Shown here one piece after another: positions 13,040 through 25,632 of a stretch of DNA of 64,000 nt. Below the pieces are notes generated by a model. That model did no database searches, was not told the DNA's origin, and was given only the letters and a program-made list of their open reading frames with translations. The stretch's first letter is position 1. Each line of letters opens with the position of its first letter. This DNA is from Hyposmocoma kahamanoa (Eukaryota > Arthropoda > Insecta > Lepidoptera > Cosmopterigidae), in assembly GCF_003589595.1 (NCBI RefSeq), contig NW_020654289.1, forward strand, positions 8,950,730-9,014,729, written 5' to 3'. A program made the position numbers and the translations under genes.

Positions 13040-13276
13040 CTGCCTCGGTGGCCGAACGGTTACCATGCTGGACTGCCACGCAGTGGTCCCGGGTTCAATA
13101 CCCGGGCCAGGAAAAATATTTTTATGGTACATTTATTTCTCTCGTGAGTTTGAGTGTAATTTGGTATGTTGTCGACGTGGTGTCCATGTCTGGTTATATA
13201 CTCGATGTATCCATGGCACCCGCGACACAGGGTTTCCCTAGTGTGCGGCTATGAGTGTATGTTTTATTATTATTAT
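13040..13276 (+). mobile_element. tRNA-derived SINE, CTGCCTCGGTGG family, copy 1
   Basis: The head contains A box TGGCCGAACGG and B box GGGTTCAATACCCGG, followed by a body ending in ATT triplets. It aligns along its length with copies at 25633 and 56871, with one extra internal segment (about 13170-13200). It is the most diverged of the three. Confidence 0.85.
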
Positions 13277-13322
13277 ATATTTATACTACCTATTTTATCT
13301 ATTTTATTATTATTATTATTAT
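13261..13322. repeat. ATT-rich microsatellite
   Basis: Imperfect ATT repeats forming the 3' end of the SINE at 13040 and its continuation. Confidence 0.8.
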
Positions 13323-13473
13323 GTCTATTTTAGACTCGTGCCTTCGCCTATGGATTAAAAGATTAATTTTGAATTTTTGGATGGGAGAGGCGGTATTCTC
13401 CGGCAAAGCTTAGGTCCCAGACTCAGGTTCAAGAAAGGGCGAAGCATACGACAGACGAAAGCAGGACGACCTT

Positions 13474-13728
13474 CTACATTTGCACTGAAAGCGACACGCC
13501 ACAGAATTCCAACCGCCTCAATCTGCTAGCGAGACTAACTGGAATTAACTCGTTTTCGAATGAAACAATACAGTCCACTCGAAATACCCTCAACTGTGAT
13601 CGATCCAATATCACAATAGCAGGTTTATTCGCAATACTAGTCCTGCCTGTGATAATGGATCGGTCCCAATAGATTTTGGTGCGATCGTTTTCGAGTATTG
13701 ACTCCAGTGAATTCTTATAATTAAGCAT
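13474..13728 (-). pseudogene. LINE polyprotein fragment
   Basis: An 84-codon open frame reads LLNYKNSLESILENDRTKIY and WDRSIITGRTSIANKPAIVI, a segment I recognise from the C-terminal part of insect non-LTR retrotransposon polyproteins. Similarity fades after DRSQLRVFRVD. No catalytic RT motif is present. Confidence 0.6.
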
Positions 13729-15970
13729 CTTCTGTTGTACGAGTCTGTAATTCAGCGTCCGTAGTCAGAAAGGTAAGTAAGTAAAGGTAAAGGTACAGAG
13801 AAACCATCTTCCCTGTTGAAATTAAGATATATTTTTAATTTCATTAGCCTCACGCAGCATCCTGGGTAGATATCGAACTTCTTTTGCAAGAACCAAGAAA
13901 GTATTAAAATTTTACGGAAGATTAATGTAATAATATACTCCCTGTTAAAAGTTAAGAAATAAGGTATATTCATGGGTTTGTGACTACTATATAGCTAATA
14001 TTCATTAGTTTGTTCTACATTTCAGTTATCCGGTGTTTTTCTTGAAAACATATATAAATATATCAGTATTAGAACATCGCCATCGTAATCGTATTTAAGT
14101 AATGAATGAAAAGTTTGCCTTAACATTAATATTTGAAATTTTTATTACAGATTTAAAATTAATATTTGAATTGACATTTTTTTGGATTAAAATTATACCA
14201 ATAGTAATTATATTCGCTCATTTCTTAACCTCAAATGTTTACGAAAATAATTCGGTACCGCTGGGTTTCGCGTATGTACAATACCTACATGTAAATAAAT
14301 ACACAGATATATAAATAATACCTATACTAGTATCGTGCTACTGTTGTTCGTGTTCATGTGAAGTGGTAAAAGTGAAAAGTGATAACATCAAAATAGAAAA
14401 AAAGGCTGTTTAAATCAAAGGGATTCCATATCATCCAATCCCAAATAATACTAACCACAAATTGCCGAAAAAATTGTTTATCACACAATCGCCATGCGGA
14501 CGATATAAATATTAATGGGAATTGGTTTTTATATTGTTGTAGCCGATATGCAAGTGATTTTATTGTCCCCTTGAACATTTTCTTTGACTGGCTAATGCCA
14601 TTCATTGCCTCAAAAGGCAAACCACACGTAATTTTATAACTGGTGTGAGTAGTGGCTGATTAAATGTTGAATAATACGTAACTAAGCGTTTTCTTACAAA
14701 TACTTGCGTAATTATTAGCAGTAATCATTTTCTAAAACGTAATTTATAAAAAAATGTATGGAAATACAAATGCAAGTTCTCAGACCGATTAGTAAACAAT
14801 ATAGTATTAGCACTATTTAAAAAGGTCCAAACAATAGATAAGAATGTTATTTAGATAATCACTTGACCCTTCCTCGAATTTGTAGATTTTCCTTTTATTC
14901 TACGTGAGAAATTTATGACTAATACTGTTTTCTGAGGTTATTCCTTTCTTCTACGTACAAATAGATTAAAAATGAACGTGCAAAAACAAATAGAGATTTT
15001 AGTACATTTTTTTCATTATTACCCACTGCACGTCCTTTTTGTAAGCATGCAGGAATTTAGATAAACAACATTTGTTTCCTTTGTGATACTGTAGTGCCTT
15101 TTCTTAATTTTGTATTAATAAATATAGTAATGCATTAATGAAATAAGGTTTTCATTTATAAGATAAATGTTACGAGAGAACGTATATTATACTCTAATTT
15201 ATGAAGGTAGATATTTTTCCTACAAAGACATGGAAGGTCTGAGTAAATTAGCTTTCGTCTTGTTTTTATAGTATACTTTGAATATACCTTAACTCATTTG
15301 CCAATATACCCAATATTGACGGGGTTTTTGGTAGAAATTAAAGCATGAAATATGTATTATGACTTCTATTTATTCAGAGATTTTATAGAGTTCATATTCT
15401 TATAATTAAGAAGGTTTCTAGTAAATAAACAACAGTAGGTTTACAGGTTACTAATTATAACAGTAAGTATACAGTGTATATAATATACACATTTTATTTA
15501 TTTACAAATAGACCTATGAGTATCTACAGGCGATTGGTCGATATCAGACTTTAATCATTAGATTCAGATATTACTACAATAGCCGTTCTAAGTACAGCTT
15601 TAAGTAGAGTAAATACGTACACTAAATTTACAATAATTTACACTTCATAGAACAATGTTATTACGAAAGTATACTTAGTACGAAAAGAGAATAGTTTTTT
15701 AAGTAAGTAGATGGAACATGAACTACCACAACGTGGAAGGAAAGTCTTCAACAGTATAATAGAAAAACACAAAAGAATTTATACGATCTACGTATAGTTG
15801 AATAGAAATTATAGTCAGAACTGTTATAAAGCTGGCGGGAGAAGAAATGTCGAAATTGTCGTCGTTCCGATGAGTATCCAACAGGCAACATTAACATATC
15901 ACGGCAGGTCTACATACGATACTGCGATTCACATCATCATTTAGTTTTAGAGCACACATTCACATTCAGT
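13729..15970. other. No gene seen; probable FoxQ2 3' UTR at its end
   Basis: AT-rich. The part next to FoxQ2 (about 15490-15970) is the likely 3' UTR, ending at AATAAA-type signals on the minus strand at 15493-15505. Confidence 0.5.
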
Positions 15971-16915
15971 TTAAGTATCTGGCGGGCGTTGCTGGTCGGT
16001 GGGACTGGGGAGCGCTGTAGGCGCATGACGGCGCAGTTGCTGCAGTAGCGCAGGCTCCAGTGCCGGCCACCAGCCTGGTAGCAATGGGTAGTGCGCCGCC
16101 GGCGCTAGAGGACGTCGTGCCTCCTCCTCGCTTCGTTCCTCTTGATCACTCGCCACCACATCGATGTCCTCTTCAGGTTCATCTTCGCAACTGCTCTCCC
16201 TCCGCGCTCGTTTCTCTGGCGCATCATCAGGTGCTAACAGCGACGCCACATCGAACTGCCGTTTGCGCGCCTGTCCCCCGCCAGGCAGCCGGGCCACTCC
16301 CCAGAAAGGCAGTGGCAGCGCTGTCGGCGGCGGTGATGAAGGAGGTGGCGAAGGAGAATCTTCGCCGTCATCGTCCACCGCTAAACCCATGTGTTTCCTC
16401 ACTTTTCTCTGAGCTTTGCGTCTTCTGAAGTCACCTTTACGAAAGTCCTCTATATTTGCCGGATGAATCGCCCAGTAATGCCCTTTGCCATTCGCCGATC
16501 GTCCTGCTTTCACGAAACAGTCGTTGAGCGACAGATTATGTCGAATGGAGTTCCGCCAACCGGGCCCGCGGGATCGAAAGTACGGGTAATTGTCGAGAAT
16601 GTGCTGGTAGATGTCGGAGAGAACGAGTTTACACTCGGGCGAGCTGAGGATTGCCATCGCAATGAGGCCGATGTAGCTATGCTGTGGTTTTGGTTCCTCG
16701 GGCTGCAGCACGCGCTGTTGCAGCAGCTGCATGGACAGCGCAAGTCGCGGCGCGTACGGCGGATAGCATGGCGCTACAGCAGGCGGATACAGGCGCAGTC
16801 GTTCGGCCACAGCATAATTGTACAGCTGGAGACGGTAGTGGTCGAGTGCTGCGGCGGCCACAGTTGGTGCGTCCTTAGCGAGTGGCCAGGGGCCTCCTTC
16901 GGGGCCACTGCACAT
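15971..16915 (-). CDS. FoxQ2: Forkhead box transcription factor, FoxQ2 class
   Basis: Sequence-specific nuclear transcription factor. In insects FoxQ2 (Drosophila relative fd102C) acts in anterior head and brain patterning (family knowledge). The forkhead domain is at about residues 75-168: it opens KPQHSYIGLIAMAI, has recognition helix WRNSIRHNLSLNDCF (120-134), wing-1 region GKGHYWAIHP, and a basic end FRKGDFRRRKAQRKVRKHMGL typical of FoxQ2. An eh1-like FDVASLL motif (221-227), possibly a Groucho-binding site, precedes an acidic stretch (about 245-266) and a Pro/Ala-rich tail. I start at the ATG at 16915. The frame stays open 28 codons further upstream to an in-frame TGA but has no earlier ATG. 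The stop is TAA at 15971-15973. The coding exon is single and GC-rich, in contrast to its AT-rich surroundings. An additional 5' exon cannot be excluded. Canonical AATAAA signals on this strand lie near 15493-15505. Confidence 0.93.
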   Translation of the reverse strand: MCSGPEGGPWPLAKDAPTVAAAALDHYRLQLYNYAVAERLRLYPPAVAPCYPPYAPRLALSMQLLQQRVLQPEEPKPQHSYIGLIAMAILSSPECKLVLSDIYQHILDNYPYFRSRGPGWRNSIRHNLSLNDCFVKAGRSANGKGHYWAIHPANIEDFRKGDFRRRKAQRKVRKHMGLAVDDDGEDSPSPPPSSPPPTALPLPFWGVARLPGGGQARKRQFDVASLLAPDDAPEKRARRESSCEDEPEEDIDVVASDQEERSEEEARRPLAPAAHYPLLPGWWPALEPALLQQLRRHAPTALPSPTDQQRPPDT

Positions 16916-17110
16916 GTTGCCGGTGCGAGGTCGCGGCGCACAGTGCGGCGCGGCAGGCGGCGCGCGTCCTCTGCCGCGGGGCCGAACCGCGCCAGCCAAT
17001 CACCGTCGCGCTAGCTCACCGTGTACGTGTTTTTGTTTAGCGACGCCCCACTCCAGCCACGCGCCCTGCCTTGAGGCAATGGGTACCGTCACCAACGAAC
17101 GTTACGGATC
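16916..17110 (-). promoter_or_regulatory. GC-rich 5' region of FoxQ2
   Basis: GC-rich sequence directly upstream of the FoxQ2 ATG, probably 5' UTR and core promoter. No TATA box is evident on the minus strand. GC content drops abruptly at about 17110. Confidence 0.4.
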
Positions 17111-17455
17111 TTAATACTTATCAGTAAATCTATCTCATTAAAACGACTATCGAAATTAAGTTCAAATGTACTGCTATTGATAATAACTAAATATTATATT
17201 CGATCTACTTCATATGTGGAGCATGGATGAGTAGATAAAAACTTGACTTTTGAAGCAAATATATTAAAGTAAGTAATAAAGGACTAAAGGAAAAATTGAT
17301 TTAAGTAACATTTTTTTGAAATTTGTTAACAGTTAACATTAATATATTCATTTATAGTACAAGCTAAATATTATTCTAAGGTATAAGTATACCAATACAT
17401 ATCTAAAATTGATTTCATTGTTTCACCATTCGAGCCTATAAGAATTACTTACTTT

Positions 17456-17505
17456 AGTGTTACTTTTGGTATGTACCCAACTGGGTACACATCAAAAGTA
17501 ACACT
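17456..17505. repeat. Inverted repeat, 24-bp arms
   Basis: Arms 17456-17479 and 17482-17505 match at 22 of 24 positions with a 2-base loop. It lies 540 bp upstream of the FoxQ2 start. Confidence 0.85.
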
Positions 17506-17724
17506 TAGATTCACTATGATTGACTAATGAGAACAGCTAGCTAGCTACAGGTGAAGACTGAAAATCAGCAATGCTGAGTCTTTAACCTTTTTGTCCACAT
17601 CACTTAATTCTTTTTTTCTATTCGTTTTTTAAGTATTCTGTTCCCTATGTTTTGTGGAGAAATAAATATCTTTTTATTTATTTATTTACTGCAAAAATGT
17701 TACTTTTTTAAAAATACTTCAAGG

Positions 17725-17947
17725 GTAATTTTCAGGTTAGTTTTTTCTACCTAATTTTGGTGGTACCTAATTTTCATTATTTAAACATTTTATAATATTG
17801 TCTTAATATTACTTATATAAGTCATTGCTACATATTCAGGAGTAGTGTCCTGAGATATTATATAATATTAAACGATGATGTATTCGAATACTTAAATAAT
17901 AACAATTACCACGGAAATTAGGTAGAGAAAACCAACCTGATAATTAC
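17725..17947. mobile_element. TIR MITE, GTAATTTTCAGGTT family
   Basis: A 223-bp non-coding element with about 50-bp imperfect inverted ends, GTAATTTTCAGGTTAGTTTT and ACCAACCTGATAATTAC. A second copy is at 45863. Confidence 0.75.
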
Positions 17948-19802
17948 AGTTTAAAAAAGTTGAATACGTCGTTAGTATTTAGTTTTGAACATAGCATCAC
18001 TATAAGGGGGCATCCTGCATTTCAGTCCGCCTCGTCGTCCGCCGCGTAATGCTGAATTATGAATGTAGTCGCAGCGTGCAAGCCATCCTGCAAAGCGTTC
18101 TGGGAGACTCCATACGTGGGCTACATGATTTTCCCAATGTTCAGATAATTTCTTCTCGAGTTTTCTGACAACTTAGAAGTTGATAGTCAAATTCAAGTTA
18201 AGGAAGATTTATCGGTTCACAAACATTGTAATTTTCGATCATAATTATTGTACCAACGTTAGAGAAATCATGGCAAATGCAAACGACGCTTAAAATAAAA
18301 TGTCAAAATATAAGTCTTGAAACGACTAGCACTAGTCGATCCACAACAAATATCTACAATATTTTAATTACGTACCTAGGTACTACATATTAAAAAAAAA
18401 TTTTTTCTCCAACTTACTTCAATTTTATAACATATTTTTGTTTTTACAACAAAATTTGCGAGTTGAAAATAGGCATTGGCCTTTGTAGATTAAATTTTCT
18501 AGCCATAAGAAAGCGTTAGAAGTGGAAAATGGTTATATTTTTCTTTTCTTCCATATTAAGCATATTTAACACCTTTCTTTAATGCTATGTTTTTATATTA
18601 CATTTATTTAGCACTCATTTAGCAGTACACACAATAAGTGGAAAGATTTGAATGAATATTATTTTGATTTGTCTGCCATCTGTACTTCGCAAAACCGTTA
18701 CAAATGACAACTTCGTAGCGAGTGCTTCCCTGTTATTTCAGAGATATCACAACACACAACAACACATTACTTCGCGCGAAAGAGATGTACACACAAAAAT
18801 ATCCTTTCTCGCATGTTAGAGAGGGATGGAGCATGTGCAACAGTTTCGCATTTATCACGGCTGTGATACCCTCACATTTTACCAATCGAGTTCCAACTTT
18901 AACGTAACGTGATAAGTTTGAAATCTGCGTAGCTTTTTCTAAGCGTTAGTGCATTGTTTGGACCTGAATGAGAAACGAAAATAAAGACACTGCGACAGAA
19001 TGGCGCGAGTGGGAGAAGGATAGACGATATATCGATGTGCCAACAATGCAGTTGCCGCCCATTTAAATACGCCATTTTGTTCAATGTCTCCACGCTTTTG
19101 TATTTCAGAAAGCAGTGTTTCGCGGGTAACGAAATTACAGGAAATATTTACCTATTTGCAGCGTAGACAACGCTACGGGAAACCGTAGCTGTCTCATAGC
19201 GGGAATTTTTAGTTTTCTTATAATTTTTTTTGCGTGTAAAGTTGTTATCATGTACTTAATTACTTTTCGTCGTTGCTACGTAATAACAATTCTCAGTAGC
19301 TCATTGGTATACGAAATGGAACTAAACTTGATTGTGAAAATTCTAATCAGTAGTTTCTGAATAATTTTTGGAGGTATAGCAATGAACAATATTAAAATTC
19401 AGGTGGGGGCGCGCGTCAATACACTTTTAAACAAGCGCGGGCAACCGCCTACCCACCGACAAACACGCGTTATAACTCATTCGTTTTGTTCAGTCAATAA
19501 AATACAAATTGGCCACGCAAAAGGTTTACACAAACAATTGAAATTCGCGGCGTAAACTATTCACTCCGAATTCCCTTTGGTGATTTATATAGATAGTTTT
19601 ATTGACATTAAACAGTTATCATCCTATAGCTTAGAAGTACTACGTGTCAGTAAAGTACACGAACTATTTTAAAGTAGGTAATTGGTAGTACCTGAGTGGA
19701 CAATCTGGATAATACACTAGTAAGGTCATTCATTTTATAACATATCGATCAGATCTAAATCAATAATTTAAGAATAGTTTGTTCCCTAAATTGATCTTAC
19801 AG
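17948..19802. other. FoxQ2 upstream region with GC-rich blocks
   Basis: No gene. Blocks at about 18005-18125 and 19400-19560 (GGGGGCGCGCGTCAATACAC, AAACACGCGTTATAACTC) contrast with AT-rich flanks and are candidate enhancers for the minus-strand FoxQ2 gene. Confidence 0.35.
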
Positions 19803-19870
19803 AGAATTCAAAACCAGGACCTCTCCATTTAGTGCTCATAGTACTGACCACTGAACCACCGAGATCGTCA
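19803..19870 (-). mobile_element. tRNA-like SINE head (same family as 33350)
   Basis: Read on the minus strand: GATCTCGGTGGTTCAGTGG (A box) and GTCCTGGTTTTGAATTC (degenerate B box), about 45 bp apart. The T-arm cannot pair as in a functional tRNA, so this is a SINE head or tRNA pseudogene. Confidence 0.5.
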
Positions 19871-20221
19871 AAGTATCATCACAGATTAGAACGCACTAAA
19901 ACACGAAATTAATATAAGCTGAACACTAGGTAATTGTAACATTTTTTTACTGAAATGGTCCCGCTATTAGTTTTTTTATTTATTTATTAAAAAACAGAAT
20001 ACTTAAACTAAAACTTAAGTATAGTAAGACGCCTTTCAAAAACCCCTTTAAAGGGTTTACACGATAATAGAATGGACCGCAATGTAACTAGCCACTTTTA
20101 TTACAAGTACCATAACAAAACAAGTACTTAGACAGTAATTTTGCGAATTTTTTTTGCAAATGCAAAGAAATCTTAGCATTTATAAACATATCTTTTAGTA
20201 AATGTACAGATATTTTGTTTA

Positions 20222-20372
20222 GAATGTCAGGTAGTATGTACTTTAACTTACTTACGTCTTTTTTATTATCATTATCTCTATCACATGAGATGGAAAGTGA
20301 TGAGGTCGATAATGCAGCATACACACTTGTACAATGCCTATTCACTCTCATCACGAAATGGCAGAAGAATTA
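20222..20372 (-). mobile_element. LINE 3' end fragment
   Basis: ACATGAGATGGAAAGTGATG, GAGGTCGATAATGCAGC and CCTATTCACTCTCATCACG resemble the LINE tail at 24500. Short and diverged. Confidence 0.5.
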
Positions 20373-21659
20373 ATATTAATTAGTCATAGAATTAAGGATT
20401 TTTTAAATTTCTTTCAGTTTTTTAAATTCCAAAATACAGCAATGACAACCAAATTTGTCAGCCTTGTTAAAAGAATCCCATAAATAAAAGCTATTTGCAC
20501 CTACATTTATTTATCTTTGCATCTCTAAACTTTTGTAGACCCGTTACAATAACTAGTAACTCATTTATCATTGAAGATTTGTCGTCTGTTTTGAAGAGCT
20601 TGACTGACAAATTATGTAGATTAAGGAAGGATTGAGGTTAGTTCTACCTGGCGTCTCCGGCCAGCCGCGTAATTGCTCGCGCGCGGAGGCGGGCCGCCCC
20701 GCCTCCTCGCCGCTACACTCTTTGGAACATGCTGTATTGTACTACGGTCCCGTATTGTTCGATATATAGGTTGCCCATTGTTATTGTTTGACATATGGGG
20801 TGTTCGTTTGTTTTTATTAATATCAAGCTGCTTCCCGCGACTTCGTCTGGGTAGAATAAGTACTTCCAATAACCTACTGTACTATAGTAATTTTCATAAT
20901 TTCTCTGGTTCTCCATACAAACTTTCAGCCCCAATTTTACTTTAAGACTTACTTTTGTGACAAAAAGCAGCCTATTTCAGTAGCATAAAACTAATCAAGG
21001 TAGTAACACAAGTGCAACTACAGTCACGAACCATCACCAAAAATATACCCGTAAACATACTCGTGAGAGGCAAACATGTATCAGGATTTATTTTGAACTC
21101 TACCGTTCTTAAGGCGATTCCTTGAGAATGAGTAAGAAACTCTTTGAATCGCCCTTTGTAAATGGGCATTTGTAGACATTTATCATTTACAGTATTCATT
21201 TGAAACATCATAAATTAAGACAAACAGAAAGATTAGGTACGAGGATATAGTTTTTGTTTCACTATAATTTTAAACCTCGTAAATGTCAAATTTTTATTAT
21301 CAACCGTAAACGAATAATAGAAGCGTATACCTGCAGTTATGTCTTTGTGAAGACTGCTGTAAATTACAGTCAATTTGGATATATTATGTGAACGATAATA
21401 TGGAACCTAAGGAAGTAACCAACGAGTTTGCGAGGGATGGAGATGAATGTGTAAAATAAAACATCTACTGCTGAACACAGGTCTACCCTACGTTAGTTCT
21501 AACTATCTAGTGTCTAGGTAGTGAATCTTTTCTGATATGCAAGTTTTAACTTTAGCGATAGGTAATTCCAACGTTCAGAAATGAAATTCATAGAGCATTC
21601 GAACCAAGGAACTCCCAATTCCAGAAAGCAACTGTTCCTCATCCGGCTATCACCGCTCG
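20373..21659. other. No gene seen
   Basis: AT-rich except for a CG-rich patch at 20645-20715 (GCTCGCGCGCGGAGGCGGGC) with short frames on both strands, none recognised. Confidence 0.45.
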
Positions 21660-22200
21660 GGATTTTTTTTATTAAAAAATAAGTGCACATTTGACCTCCA
21701 ACTCACCTGATAGAAGTGACGATGAGGTCAACGATGTAGCAAGCATGCATACTTTCGCCTTGAAGAGGTCCAAGTTTTAGCTTTCGGGAAATAAGTCCGC
21801 AGGTAGACAATTCCACTCCTTAGCGGCTCGCCGTATAAATGTGGAAGCAAAACGCTACGTGCGAATCTTGGGAATATCCACAATATAGGAGTGGAACCCC
21901 AGCCTAAATACGTCTAGTCCACAGACGATGGAAGAGGAAGGCGGAATCAAATCATGCAATAACGTCGCACCTTATCTCCGTGATATATCCTGTAGAATAC
22001 CGATAAGCAGGCAACTTTACAGTGGTGTTCAAGGCTCTGCAGCTTCGTTTCTATTAAATATGAGTCACCTATAAGCCACTTAGCACGCTTTTCAACTGAA
22101 TCCAAGGTGGCTAGTTGGTATTTAGCAGAGCCATCTCATAAGTGGCAGCAATATACTCCATTCACGACTGGACTTGTGATGTGAGATGCTAAATAAGCAA
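21660..22200 (-). pseudogene. LINE reverse-transcriptase C-terminus, decayed
   Basis: Translated on the minus strand in shifting frames: HDLIPPSSS, FHSYIVDIPKIRT, RFASTFIRRAAKEWNCLPAD. These match the conserved C-terminal tail of lepidopteran non-LTR retrotransposon polyproteins. Multiple stops and frame changes. Related 3' ends are at 20222, 24500 and 27240. Confidence 0.75.
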
Positions 22201-22603
22201 AAAATATACTCCCTATATTTTAATATCAATTTTGATCAATATATGGTGTACATGATAACTGAATTCACAGTTCCTATAGTTAATTACTGCATTTTAAAAG
22301 TTTACTACTCAAAATCAACAAACTCAAAATAAGTTGCTGAGGCAAATAAATAATTAAAGCATTTTAATGTTTTCTACAGCTTTTATTTGACAGTAAATCT
22401 TTCAACTTCATAGAATTAATTACAATGTATGTTCAGTAGATATCGTTGTTTAATAACTAATTATTTATATGCCAATTACGACTATTAAATATCTTTGCGC
22501 ATAATGCTTGCACCCTGTATACCTAACGTTTGCGTTTCTTTATCATGTACACACCATAGTTTTCTCTGTTTGTATTATTGTACCATAAAGACATACATAA
22601 GTT

Positions 22604-22800
22604 CATCGTCATCAACCCGTTATTCTGTGCAACTGCTGGGTACGGGATACGGGCTTGGAAGCGGAGGGTTATAAGGCCACCTCCGCCACACAGGGCCAAT
22701 TTGGGTCCTTCACGTGTTTTCCAAGGGTTTTGAACCTCCTTCGACATTCATTTCTCATCACGATGTTTTCCCTATTAAAAATTCACAAAATGTATGTAAC
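22604..22800 (-). mobile_element. SINE body fragment, GAGGAGACCCG family
   Basis: The reverse-complement body is recognised by CATCAACCCG..., AACTGCTGGGTACGGG, GGCCAATTTGGGTC and CACGATGTTTTCC. It is diverged and lacks the tRNA head. Confidence 0.55.
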
Positions 22801-24499
22801 TTAGAAATTCCGAATTATAAATTAAATAGGTACATACCGTCACAGGTTTTCAATCCATCGATCTCTCATAGAAAAAGTAGGTATCCTTTCTCCTACTGAA
22901 TTGCTGTAGGTAGTAGGTATGCTTCTAACGTAAAATTCGTAAAAAGCACGTGTGATAATACGTCAAAAGTCCTTTTATAACATGAAAATCACAAATGGTT
23001 TGCTCAAAATTCTCTTTTTTTTTCTTTTAATTTTATAAACGTGCATTTTCATTTTTAAATAGAATATTTAACTAAGTCTATCTCATTTCAATGTTGTGCA
23101 CAATAATAATTGTCATCTGTTCCAAGCTAAAGAGTGTTGTAGTATTAAATTAATATTAAGTATTGTACATGGTTTGTGAACTGTTATTGTGTCTAAATAA
23201 GAAATAAATAAAATACTACGAACAATATGAAACAAATTATGTATGTATGCATTGACTTACGTGAAATTTTATGACCCTCTTATTTAAGGATAAAAAGTTA
23301 TCGATTAATTTAGCTCTTAAATTTTTTAAACATCTCTCCTGAAAACTTTTAATTTTTCAGATAAGGCCTTATTACATCAAGCATGCAAATAATTCAATTT
23401 TTGAGCAGGTATTATTATATAAATCACCAGTATGTCCTTTCAATGGAGTCCGCGTTGTACTTTGGTCCGCTCTACCGTAAGTGACTTTGTGTCTATGCGT
23501 AAAGGGAGATATCCACTGCTCTTTTCTCCCAAGGGAATCTAAAAAAAAATTAGTAAACAGTTATATTATTTTTGGTATTCTATTGTCTTATCTAAAAAAA
23601 GTAATATTTAATTTCGTGCCACATTTAGATCGCCGCCCGTCGGAATATTGAATTAGATCCAATAGACTTTGTGTGGAAAACTGTTCACAAAATATTTTGG
23701 CGTCACAAAGGAGGCATTAGCGGGGAGGGAGATACCGCCTCGCGATAATTTGATGCAAATCACCCTCCCTGCGGCCCCGCACACCCGCAGCCACCACCGA
23801 CTGAGTTTTACTATGGTTGCGGAATTTGTTTATGTGTACCGGGAAACAACTTCTAAACTTTGACGTCGATCGATGATAAAGTGAATGTTTTCGCCTCGTT
23901 TTCGACGCGACTGCCGCAGCTGTGTTGTTTTGAATAATAAAATACACGAGATTAATAAAAAAACTAAATAAGATAGGTTAGTTGCTTATATATAAATGAT
24001 TGTTTTTGTATTCTGGACAATAATTTCAATAGATAGAAAAGAAAACACAAATATACCTAAACCTTAATGAAAATATTACCAGTACATTTAAGTGTGTTGT
24101 GTGGTAAAATCAAAAACAATATTTCTAAGCATTTACAAAGAATTTAAATATTAGAAGCCATAACGACAAAATCTGCAATATTTAAAGCCCTACTGGCATT
24201 CTGTCCTCGGGGCTTTGCGGCGAACGAGAATGGCGTCTGCCTTTGTACACCTACTCAAGTTTCCTGTGTACTTATAAGATTTTGTGTAACAGTTTCCATA
24301 ACAGCTATTCGAAAATCTGAAGAAGAGTTAGGAAATGTGGTTACGAAATAAATGTGCAAAAAAGACTATAAAGTAACGTACACTTACAAAGTAAAGACTG
24401 AAAAGTTTATTTATAAAGTCTGAAATTGTGGCGCTGTGTATTTTTGCAAAGTGCAAATTAAAATTAATTTATTGCTTTAAACGTAGTACGTACCACACC
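22801..24499. other. No gene seen
   Basis: AT-rich. Small GC-richer blocks at about 23730-23800 and 24190-24250 have no supported frame. Confidence 0.45.
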
Positions 24500-24715
24500 A
24501 CTTTATTTTCCTTTTATAAGAAAATAAGTCGCAATTGACCTCCATGTCATATAGAAAGTGACGACGAGGTTGACGATGTACACACCTAAATAATACCTAT
24601 TCACTCTCGTCTTGAAAGGCCCAAGTCATACCATTCAGGGAACAAATATGCAGGCAGGGAATTCCTCTTCCTCCTCCGCTGCCGTTCATCATATAAATGA
24701 GAAAGTATTGATTGA
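24500..24715 (-). mobile_element. LINE 3' end fragment
   Basis: Shares AAAATAAGTCGCAATTGACC, GTGACGACGAGGTTGACGAT and the RRAA/EWN region with the LINE tail at 21660. More diverged. Confidence 0.6.
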
Positions 24716-24756
24716 GAATTACTTAATAGTATCTTTACTGTTTCACATCACATTTT

Positions 24757-24940
24757 TGATGAAATTACAGGCATATGAGATTTATCAACCTATGTCTCAG
24801 CGTGCCAGGCGCAATGGTAGTGCCCCTCCGATCTTTGTGTTTTAAAGTTCCGAGTGGCACTGCAACTGTTATCGACAGACGTGTCGCTTACTATCAGACG
24901 CACGACTTGTTCGTCCCGTCACTTGGAATCATTTAAAGAA
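24757..24940 (+). mobile_element. AGTAGAGCTCC-family repeat, 5'-truncated
   Basis: Begins at GATGAAATTACAGGCATA and runs to GTCCCGTCACTTGGAATC. 5' truncation is typical of retroposition. Confidence 0.85.
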
Positions 24941-25632
24941 AAACATATAGCTATTTTTCAAATTAATGAATGGTATTTAATTTGCTTGAAATATGGTTCA
25001 AAAATAGGTCGTACAAATATAAATAATAAAACATTGATTAATAATAATATTATATATTTACAAAAAATAACACTAGGTGGTATATAGCTTTTCGTAACAG
25101 TTAAGCGATTACTGGATTACTGGCTAGCTGGCTAAACCACAGATTACTTAATAGTTACAAAACTAGGAAAACTGTGTCTTAGGAGTCAGTGATCCGTTGT
25201 GAACACAATCATTTTTAGGTATAATATTAATAATATATATTGAGCTATAGATAAATGTTATTTAAATTTTGTAACATTAAAGGCAAAACAGTCCTTTTTA
25301 CCGATATTGGCGTGCAAATCTAAATAATTCTAAAGCAAAGCTATTAAGTATTGAGACTACATACTTACTACTATTATTACAGAGATAATCATTGTCATGA
25401 CAATAAAAAAAGAAAAATAATTCTTTTTTATCAAATAAACATTTTTGGTGAACGTTTGACCACAATTTCACCTTATGTTAAACGATGATGTAGAAGACGA
25501 TGTTACGCATTTGTCTAATAAGTGCCTATACACTCTTGCCGTGAATAACCTAAAATGTAGGCTTCGAGAAATACAAACGACGACAGCGTATTCCACTTTT
25601 TTGTCGTCGACATTAGGAAGGATAAAGCAAAG

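Noticed and set aside
16391..17014. 207-codon plus-strand open frame
   Set aside because: It is the antisense shadow of the GC-rich FoxQ2 exon and has no recognisable domain.
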